Below the pieces are notes generated by a model that was not told the DNA's origin, searched no databases, and was given only the letters and a program-made list of their open reading frames with translations. The position numbers were made by a program, and so were the translations under genes. A DNA stretch of 64,000 nucleotides, from assembly GCA_965217015.1 (NCBI GenBank), contig OZ244224.1, positions 744,001 to 808,000 on the forward strand, written 5' to 3'. Of this stretch, positions 1-9,500 are shown in pieces. Every line of letters starts with the position of its first letter. Within the stretch, counting starts at the first letter, position 1. This stretch comes from JAYQKL01 sp038142705. GTDB taxonomy: Bacteria; Pseudomonadota; Alphaproteobacteria; RS24.

Positions 1-210
1 CTGTGTAAAAAGACTGGCCTGCCCTATTTCAGCACGCACGCGTTTGGACGCCATGCGTTTGCGTCCCGCTTGCTGGCAGACGGGCAAAATCTTAAAACGG
101 TTGCCTCGGCAGGTGGCTGGAAGAGTATTGATATGGTTGCGTCGCGTTATGGTCACCTGGAAAATGGTATTGAAAAACAAGCCATTATGTCAGCTGGCAG
201 AAAAATATAA
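1..210 (+). CDS. Tyrosine recombinase/phage integrase, C-terminal part (cut by window start)
   Basis: Reading frame 1 is open from the first base to a TAA at 208-210 and gives 69 residues. It contains the end of a tyrosine recombinase catalytic domain: a His..Arg-His box (HAFGRHAFASRLL) followed about 30 residues later by the nucleophile region SRYGHLE. In this family these residues cut and rejoin DNA through a 3'-phosphotyrosine. The N-terminus lies outside the window, so it cannot be said whether the gene is intact. A recombinase about 110 bp upstream of a tRNA gene fits the edge of an integrated element. A Xer-type housekeeping recombinase is less likely but not excluded. Confidence 0.75.
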   Translation: MCKKTGLPYFSTHAFGRHAFASRLLADGQNLKTVASAGGWKSIDMVASRYGHLENGIEKQAIMSAGRKI

Positions 211-271
211 TTTTTTCTTGACCAAATTTGCGAATTGTTGAATTTTAGTACGTATGGTAATGTGTGTCCAA

Positions 272-300
272 TTGACTGCATCACTAACTCCTGCTACGAA
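272..300 (+). promoter_or_regulatory. Possible promoter of tRNA-Ser
   Basis: TTGACT at 272-277 is a good -35 element. After a 17 bp spacer comes TACGAA at 295-300, a weak -10 (3 of 6). Initiation would fall near 307, about 14 bp before the tRNA. The call rests only on spacing and the -35. Confidence 0.35.
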
Positions 301-320
301 CGCTTCCTTGTTCAAATTGG

Positions 321-411
321 AGAGAGGTGGCCGAGTGGCTGAAGGCGCTCCCCTGCTAAGGGAGTATGCGTTAATAGCGCATCGAGGGTTCGAATCCCTT
401 CCTCTCTGCCA
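321..411 (+). tRNA. tRNA-Ser, anticodon GCU
   Basis: The acceptor strand AGAGAGG (321-327) pairs perfectly with CCTCTCT (401-407), followed by discriminator G408 and an encoded CCA (409-411). The anticodon stem CTCCC/GGGAG (348-352/360-364) closes a seven-base loop with anticodon GCT at 355-357, which reads AGC/AGU. The long variable arm and the GGTTCGAATCC T-arm are as expected for a class II tRNA-Ser. The CCA end is also the first unit of the tandem repeat that follows. Confidence 0.97.
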
Positions 412-513
412 GTTTCAAGCCAATTTTCAAGCCAATTTTCAAGCCAGTTTCAAGCCAGTTTCAAGCCAGTTTCAAGCCAGTTTCAAGCCAGTTTTGAGCC
501 AGTTTTGAGCCAG
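409..513 (+). repeat. 11-12 bp tandem repeat array beginning in the tRNA-Ser CCA
   Basis: Nine head-to-tail units are visible, starting at 409, 420, 432, 444, 455, 466, 477, 488 and 499, with a partial tenth at 510. The core unit is CCAGTTTCAAG (11 bp). Two units carry an extra T (CCAATTTTCAAG, 12 bp) and the last two read CCAGTTTTGAG. The first CCA is the tRNA 3' end. The array fills nearly all the space between the tRNA and the 3' end of the RTX gene on the other strand. Confidence 0.95.
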
Positions 514-538
514 CAATCACCCGCAAAAATGCCCCTTC

Positions 539-3500
539 TTAAACAATCTCAAAATCGCTGAAAGTCAATGCGGTGGTGACATCTTCCAGCACCATCAGCA
601 CGACATCATCACCGCCGCCAAGCGCGCCATTTGCGCCCAATGCATAAATCACCGTGTCATTTATGCCAGCGTCATTGGTTTGGGTGCCGGTTGGGTGGTT
701 GGTGTTGTTCGTCCAATCGATATTGGCAGCGGTCTTAAGCGTGGCTAAATCTGCGGGCTTGGTGTTCAAGTCAATCCGGATTTTGTCGTCGCTGGTGAAA
801 TCGGTAACGACATCCATCGCTGGGTTGGTGGTTTCCAGCACAAAAATATCATTGCCCGCACCGCCGGTGAGAATATCTGCGCCAGCGCCGCCGTCCAGAA
901 TGTCATTGCCTGCGCCGCCGATGAGAATATCCGCGCCAGCCCCGCCATACAAAATATCATCGCCCGCGCCGCCGATAATCACATCATCGCCCGCCCCGCC
1001 ATGCAGAATATCATCGCCGGATGTACCGAAAATGCGGTCATTTTGCGGCGTGGCTTCTGATTCTGTGACATGGCTGTCGCCAGAAATGGTTTTGCCGGTC
1101 AAAGGTGGAATATCAACAGGAAGGACGGGCAGTGAGTCATCTGCAGGCGGCAAATTGGCATTGGCCACATCCGTCACCTTCACCTTTATTTTCACATCAT
1201 CAGTGCGCGCATTGCTGTCGGCATCATAGGCTTCGGCATAAACCGCATAATAGCTGTCTGTGCCGCCAGAGGTTGTTATCGTAGTGTTGGAGGCACGCCA
1301 CATCTGCGTGGGGCCATTCGGGCCATAAGAAAACGTAAACAAACCGTTCAATGTCGCATTTGCCTCCCAAGCATTTTTAACCCTATACATGCTGACCCGG
1401 CCACCAACCACTATGGTGACATTTTTATTATTCACCGATAAATTGATATTGTAATTTCTATGGCTTTTACCACCAAGAACTTGCAGACGCACGCTGTAAC
1501 CATTCAAATCTACGCCGGGCTGTTTAGCGGTTATCTGAAACCAAGTAGTCCCTGATGCGGCACCTACCCCGATATTGCCTGACCGCGCCGAAGCTTTATT
1601 GCCCGCATTCTGCTTGCTGGCGTCCAGGCTTTCATAATCGGCATCGGCTTTGAAGCGCAAAATGCCGTCATCGCTTAAGGTGAACAAGCTGTTAGCCTTG
1701 CCATGGGTGGCATCGGATTTGAGTCGGAATTTCGGGGTTTGCGAGCCATCTGTGTCTGTTGCAGACATATCTAGCACATAGCGCGATTTTGCGCCCTCGG
1801 CATAGGAAACCGAAAATGTGTCGTTGGCGAAAGAAACGCTTCCGCCACCCTGCGTGGTCGCGCTGGAAGAAATAACTGGCGCGAATTCATTCACATCGGT
1901 GACGGCAATGGAAACCGGAACGATATTGGAATCCAGCGCACCGTCTGAAATTTTCACGCGCAGGCTGATGCTTTGCGTGGTTTCATAATTCAGCGCATTG
2001 CCGGCCAGCAACACAAGCTTGAAGGTGCCATTGTCATCAATCACATCAAAGCGGGTGGATTCTGTTGTACCGCTACCCCCCTCATAAACCGTGAACCAAC
2101 TTGCTGCTGGCGTTGTTTCGCTATCGCTGGCCGAAAAGCTGATGCCAGTTTGCGTTTGCGTTGCGACATTTTCGGCAATGCTGCCCGTGCCGGACTTGGT
2201 GAGCGTTGGCGCGGTGTTGGCGCGCGAGACGGTGATGCCGCTATTGGTGAAATCAGACGCGCTGATACCGCCCGCATAACCTTCCAAAATGGCATAAAAT
2301 TTGTCGGATGCCGCTGCCGAGCTGGTACCGCCCATGATGCGTGTATTACCGCCATTAACATCCCACCAAATATGGGTCGCGCTGTCCACCGTCAGCTGAT
2401 TGGTGCCAGTGCTGAAATCTTTAATAATATCTGCCGCACCAGCGGTGGTTGCGATATCGGCAATGTTGAAAACATCATTGCCCGCGCCGCCGGAGAGCGT
2501 ATCCTTACCTGCCCCGCCGACCAGCGTGTCATTTCCGCCGCCACCTTTAAGCACATTCGCGCCGCTGTCACCAGTCAGCGCGTCATTGCCGGAACCGCCG
2601 GTCAGACCTTCAATGCCGTCCAGCAAATCAAATTCTTCTGAAGCGTCAAAGCTAGCATTGCCGTTGGCATCTACAAAAGCGAGGAAAAAGGTGCCATCAT
2701 TGGCCACCGTGGGGACGCCATTAGCAATTTTATATTTTGACCCGCTCAGGCTGGCCACGATTTTTTGCGTTTTGTCAGAGAAATCTGCCGTATCGGCGCC
2801 AAAGCCGCCGCGCAAAACATCTACGCCCGCACCGCCTTTGAGCGTGTCATTGCCCTTACCGCCGTTCAGCATATTCGTGCCAGTGCCGCCGGTCAGCACA
2901 TCATCGCCCGCACCGCCAAATATATTTTCTATATTTTTGATATAATCAAATTCATCGGTCGTATCCAAAGTGCCATCATCATCTGTGTCAATCCAGGCGC
3001 GGATATAGGTGCCGTCATTGGCAACCGTCCAGCTGCCGCTCACCAATTTATATTTAGTGGTTGCTGCAAAATTGAGCGAAACCGCGACGCTTTTGTCGCT
3101 ATAAGTGACCCAATCAGAACCGGCGCCGCCATCCAGCTTGTCATTGCCGCCACCGCCGCCAAAGGAATTGGTGTTCGCGTCTCCTGTGAAGCTATCATCG
3201 CCCGCGCCACCAAACACATATTCAATGTTTTTGATATAATCCAGCTCATCGGTCGCGTCCACCACGCCATCATTATCAGTGTCCACCCATGCCTGCACCC
3301 CGCCAGTTTTTATCGGCACTGCTGGGTCTCGCGGGTAGCGCGATCTGGAGGTGTCGCTCAAATCCAGCGTCACGCTAACGGTTTTTCCGGTATAATAAAC
3401 CCAGTCTATGCCCGAGCCGCCGTCCAAAATATCATTGCCAGCGCCGCCAACAAGCCTGTCGGTTCCCGCGCCGCCTGCAATTGTATCATTACCATCTTCG

Positions 3501-6500
3501 CCATGAATGCGGTCATCGCCCGCGCCACCTAAAATAATGTCATCGCCGCCATAGCCGCGTATATAATAACGCGCCGTTGCAGCGGCGCCTGATACATCAA
3601 TAAAATTATTGCTGTCACTCCCGAAAAGCAGGTTGAGGTCATAGCTGGAAACTGCGCCATTGGCATTTGCGCCGGTCAGCACCATATAGGTTTTTCCGCC
3701 AGAGTCTTTGACATAAATATGGCCATCGGCGGCTTCATCTATGCGGATTTTTTCTTGCGCGCTATAGGCAAACCGATGGGTGAGATGAGAAAAACTATTA
3801 ACCTGTGTCGCATTGGCCGAATTTGTATGGGCAGTCGCCGGAATGGTGGTTTCCAACCAGCTGCCCGCCCCTGCCGAACGCGATGGCGTCAATTCAGTTG
3901 CGCTGACGCTGCCTTCAAAATCATTACTGGTCAGGGAGACTTCGCCGTCCAAAATAGCATATATATTTGTCCGCGCCGCGCTGTCGTAAATAACCGTCTG
4001 TTGCGCGGATTTCTCAAACCAGATTTGCGTCACACCCGCGCCGACATAAAGTTTATCACCAGAGGTAAAATCGCTAATGCGGTCAGCATTTATACCCGGA
4101 GCCGTCGCTTTGTCTGACACCCCAAAAACATCATTACCCGCACCACCAGAAAGCGTGTCTTGGCCCGCACCACCCAGCAAAATATCCGCGCCCGCGCCAC
4201 CATAAAGCGTATCATTGCCTTCTTCACCCAATAATGTGTCATCGCCAGAGCCGCCAGTGATGGTGTCATCGCCGCCATAGCCGCGAATATAATAATCATC
4301 ATCGCTTTCGCCCGGGTCTGGCTCAACAGGCACCTCGTTTATTTTATCCCTTTTGCGCTGGTTATTCCCCGTATTTGTACAGGCCGCGCAGGCGCAGGCA
4401 TCATCATGGCGTGCATTTTCATCTCCGCCACCATCGCCATCAGATGTCGCGTTAAGCTCATTATCTGCATCATTGCCATAAAGCAAATAAGTGTCGTAAG
4501 TGTCGGCATTGCGCGCCGTGTTTATCCCCACAAACACCGCATATGTTTTGCCTGTACCGTCCTGAACCAGCACATCATCACTGCTGGCGCTTTCCACAAT
4601 ATGTATTTTTTCCAAATTCGTATAAGCCAGCCGGTCAACAAAAACATTGTAATTGCTCACCTGCAAAGCATTGGCCGAATTGCTTTGCGGTGTGGCGGGC
4701 AAGTTTATCTCGCGCGCGCTGTCTGTTCCCGGTGTGCGAGTTGTGCTGGGGTCTGGCAAAACAAGCTTGAAATTTGCATAGGTCAATGGCGTCACAAAAT
4801 CTTCCAGCACCATGACAAGCGTGTCATCACTGGTGGTTGGTGTGCCATTGGTGAAATATATAGCCGTGTCAAAAATGCTGGCATCATTGCTGTCATTGCC
4901 AGTTGCGATATGGCTGTTTTGCGTCCAGCGCAGATTAAGCTGGGATTGCAAAAGCGTGAGTTTCGCCGCATCGTCCGCGCCGGCATTGATAGCGGTTAAT
5001 TGTGTTGGCGTCGCCTGCAACTGCAAGCGCTCGCCAGCCGCAAAATCTGTGACCACATCACGCGCTTTTAAGCTGGCTCCAAGTTCCAGAACATAAATAT
5101 CATTACCAGCGCCGCCAACATAAGTATCCGCACCGCCCCTGCCGTCCAGCACATCATTGCCCGCGCCACCTTTCAGCACATTGTTGAGGGCATTCCCAAT
5201 GATAGTGTCATTTCCAGACCCGCCAGTTGCGTTTTCAATTTGCGCCCCGCGCGCAATGCCTAACAGGCCATCGCCTGCGCCCAAGCCATCACGGGTTTCC
5301 AAATCATCATCATCAAGCCCGCTTATATCGCCAAAAAAGCTGAATTGCCCCTCGCCAAGATTTATGGTCGCATTGGTTGTTTGGTCCGCCCAGCTAAAAG
5401 TGTCATTGCCACCGCCATCCCAAATTGTGGCGTAAATATAATCGCGGTCCGAAAACGAACCCAGCGTATAAGTTGTATCGCCATCATTATATTGCTTATT
5501 GACGCCAAAAAGATATTGTATCGCGGCAATATCGTCCATCATCAAAGTGGTCGGCATATGGCGGCTATTATTGTAGCCATCAGGGGTAATATCGCCGATA
5601 TTTTCGGCATAGCTCATCACCGAATAAGCCAGCGTGGTGTGCGCCTTACCATGCCCATTTGCCGCTGACCAAACAATGCTATGGCCATTTGTGTAGTTGC
5701 TAAACGGGTGCGACAGCCCCACCGCATGGCCGATTTCATGTATCAGCGTGGTGAGCCAATAATACCCAAGCTTCATATGATCTGCGCTGTTGAATTTATT
5801 CCCCACAACCCCCGAGAGTGGATCAGATAAGCCGCCATTTAACCAAACATCACCACCCGCCGCCGCGCCATTTGGCACATAGGCATAATTGCCGCTGCCT
5901 GTTTTGCCAGCGGTTGCATTGCTGTAAGTGGAGATGCGGATATTGCCGTTTTGGGTCGCGCTTTCTGTCACTTCTGTAAAATTAAGAAGCGCAACGCTTT
6001 TATACATGTTCAGGGCTTTCAGCGTGGCGTTTTTCAAAATAGCGGTTGGTTGTAACAGGTCATTGGCCGCCGTATCATTATAGGTGAACCAACTGCCATT
6101 GGTGCCAAAGCTGTAGGTAAAATCAAACCCCTTGCCCCATTCCGCCGCGCCCCAGCGCGAGCCATACATCAAGCCTTCCACATAGTCGGGAATATCATTT
6201 GGTTTGGTGCTAAAATGCGAAGTCGTCCCTTTATTGGTGTTGGTCGCTTTGGCGGATTCATCAACATTGGTCACATCAATCACAAAATCGCGCACCAAGC
6301 TGCCACCAAAACCATCACTAACTTTCACTGAAACCGTGTATTGGTTTTTCGTTTCATAATCAAAAGAGACATTGCTTTTGAGCCGCAATGTGGTGCCTGA
6401 AATTTCAAAATATTGATTGTCACCACTGGTGCCGTTCAGGGTGAAGGAAAGCGTTTGGCCAGTGTCAGAATCAGTAGCCGACAGCGTGCCGACCGTCGCG

Positions 6501-9500
6501 CCCTGGCTGTTCTCGGCCACAGATTTTGTACCGCTTAAAGCGAGGCTGGTCGGTGCCGCATTGGTCGCTTGGATAACATTTGCATTTGCACTGATATGGG
6601 CAAAATCGCTGGCATCAAGGGTATGGGTTCCGTCCAGAACCGCATAGATTTTTGTCCAGTCCACCGCACTGTTATCGCTATTGCCAGCATAAAGATATGT
6701 TTTGCCGCCAAAGGCACTATACCAGATTTTGGTCACGCTGGCGCCCAAATCAATCGTGTCACCCGCCGCAAAATCGGTGATGCTGTCGGCTTGCGCTCTA
6801 TCCGTCGCTATATCGCCCACATGAAAAACATCATTCCCCGCCCCGCCGGTGAGCGTATCTTGGCCCGCCCCACCAATCAGCACATTCGCGCCGCTATCAC
6901 CAGTGAGCGTATCATCACCAGAACCGCCCGTGATGTTTTCAATTTCTTTGAAATAATCATATTCAACCGAGCCACCAGACCCAATTTGCGCGCGCATATA
7001 AGGGCCAGTGGCATTATTAACCGTGCCATCGGCATTATATTTATTTGTGGCAACCAAATTAAGCGTGATGTTAGCCGTTTTGTCAGAGAAATCCGCCGTG
7101 TCTGCGCCACGGCCACCAGACAATATGTCGTTTCCCGCACCGCCTTTCAGCGTGTCCGAGCCAAAGCCGCCAGTAAGCGTGTCATTGCCCGCGCCGCCGA
7201 AAAGCACGTCATTTCCTGCGCCACCATCGAGAACATCATCGCCGCCCGCGCCGACAATTGTGTTAGCCGCGACTGTGCCAGTAATGACATCATGATAAGC
7301 TGTGCCAACCAACGCATCATTGGTCGTGCTATAGCTACCATCCATGAGCCGGAACCAGACTTTGAATTGGCCCGCGCTCTCCCCGCTGACCAAATCCATA
7401 TCGCCATCGCCATCTAAATCCATAAAGCTTGGCGCGCTGTAAGAACCTGCATCAAAACCGTTAAACGGATTATCACTGCCAGTAAGCACGGTATAGCTAT
7501 AGCTTATCGAATTGCCTGATCCGGTCGAGTCATTACGCCAGACTTTGAATTGGCCCGCGCTCTCCCCGCTGACCAAATCCATATCGCCATCGCCGTCTAA
7601 GTCCACAAATGTCGGGGTGCTTAAACCACCCGCATCCAGCCCATATAGCGGATTGGTATTATCGTCTGTATCGAACTTCGTATAGCCATTGGTCTCCTTG
7701 CGCCAGACCACGAACCTGCCATTACCCTCCCCACTGACCAAATCCATATCGCCATCGCCGTCAATATCAACAAAGCTCGGGGTGCTGTACCCACCCACAT
7801 CAAAGCCGTTAAACGGATTATTGCCGCCAGAGAGCGAGGTATAGCTACCATCGGTTTCCTTGCGCCAGGTTTTGAATTTGCCATTACCCTCACCGCTGAC
7901 CAAATCCATGTCGCCATCGCCGTCAATATCGACAAAGCTCGGGGTGCCGAAAGTACCCGCATCAAAACCGTTAAACGGATTATCGCTACCCATTAGCTCG
8001 GTATAGCTACTCGTATCCTTGAGCCAGACTTTGAACTCGCCGTCATAATTCCCGCTGACCAAATCCTTTTCGCCATCGCCGTCAATATCAACAAAGCTCG
8101 GGGTGCTGTACCCACCCACATCAAAGCCGTTAAATGGCGTTGCATATATGCTGCTAACGGTTTTGCCCAATTCCAGCGTGAAGGCGGCGGAATAGGCGAT
8201 GCCGCCAGCATTGTCAGTCACTTTTAGTTTCAGGGAATGGGAGCCGATATGGCTGTTGCTGGGTGCATTATTGCCAGTCGCGAAACTCAAGACGCCGCCA
8301 GAATCTATGCTGAGCCAATTCACCGCGCTATTGTCACTGGCCTTCACAATGGAATAAGTCAGCGTGTCGCCATCCGCATCGCTAGCGGCAAAACGGCCAG
8401 CCTTCACCAAATCTTCCGAGAAACTCTGGCCAATTGTTCCAGAAAGTGCCGCACTGATGCTGCCGCTGACAAGCGGTGCGTCATTGGCATCGGTCACCGT
8501 CAAAACAAAATTGTCCTGATTGGCACTGGCGGCGCCGTCATCAGTCGCGGTGACCCGCAATTTGATGCTGCTGGCAGTTTCATAGTCCAGAGACTGACCA
8601 CTTTTGAGCCTGATTTTCCAACCATTGGTCGTGTTGCTGTCGGCGACAACCTCAAACAAGGTGCTGGCCGTCGTCTTCCAACCCGTATCCGCGCTGTTGC
8701 GCTCATAAACCGCAAAATCGGACGCCAACAGCGTGTCATCAACATCTGTCGCAACAAATTTCAGGCCGGTATCACCAAGTGCCACTAAGCTTTCCGCAAC
8801 ACTCGCCGCCGCCGTCACTGAACTGAAGACTGGCGCGTCGTTCACCGCATCAATTGAGACGGCCATTGTGGCCTCTGCGGATTCGGCGTCGTGATTATCG
8901 ACCACCTTAAACTTAAAGCTGGTGGCGGCGGTGGCATTGGCGGCTGGCGTGTAGCGCAGCTTGGCGATATCCGCCGCGGCGATGCTTTGGCCAACCGTCA
9001 CCGCCGTATAGGTCGTGGAGCTGTCATGGTCGGCGTCGCTGCCAAGTTCAAGCGTGCCAGCCCCCGGCAAAACGGTGATCTTCACCGCCTTCAGCGTGTC
9101 GCCCGTATCGGCATCGTCGAAGTTAAAATCAGCCGCCGCAAAATCCGTCTTCGCCGTGTCCTCTGTCACATCAACAGACGGCGTCCCCGTCACCGTTGGC
9201 GCGGTGTTGGTCGATGGGAAGGCGATGGTGTAATCATCACCAAAAGTTAGGGCTCTGCCGGGCGGGTTGCCGTTGCCCGTCGCCCCAATCGCGGCCTTGA
9301 ACGCCGTATAGCTCATAATCTCGCCATCACCAAGCTGGAACTTAACACCCACACCCGCTGGCGAGCTAACCGAAACAACCGCTTCTGTATCCAATGTGAG
9401 GCGCACCTCACGCACAGGTCCAGCCTTGCGCTCCCAAACATCGGTAATCGTTACGCCATAATCAAATTTGATAAGGCTGGTCGTATCAGAAATCGTGGCA

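Noticed and set aside
224..236. 13 bp AAATTTGCGAATT shared with 48839-48851
   Set aside because: Shared 13-mers are expected by chance in 64 kb of AT-rich sequence, and the two places have nothing else in common.
409..513. CRISPR array
   Set aside because: Units are 11-12 bp head-to-tail with no spacers.
1973..3532. Long plus-strand open frames (222 and 255 codons) opposite the RTX gene
   Set aside because: They mirror the repeated Gly/Asp codons of the minus-strand RTX repeats, lack ribosome sites and have compositions like reversed repeats.
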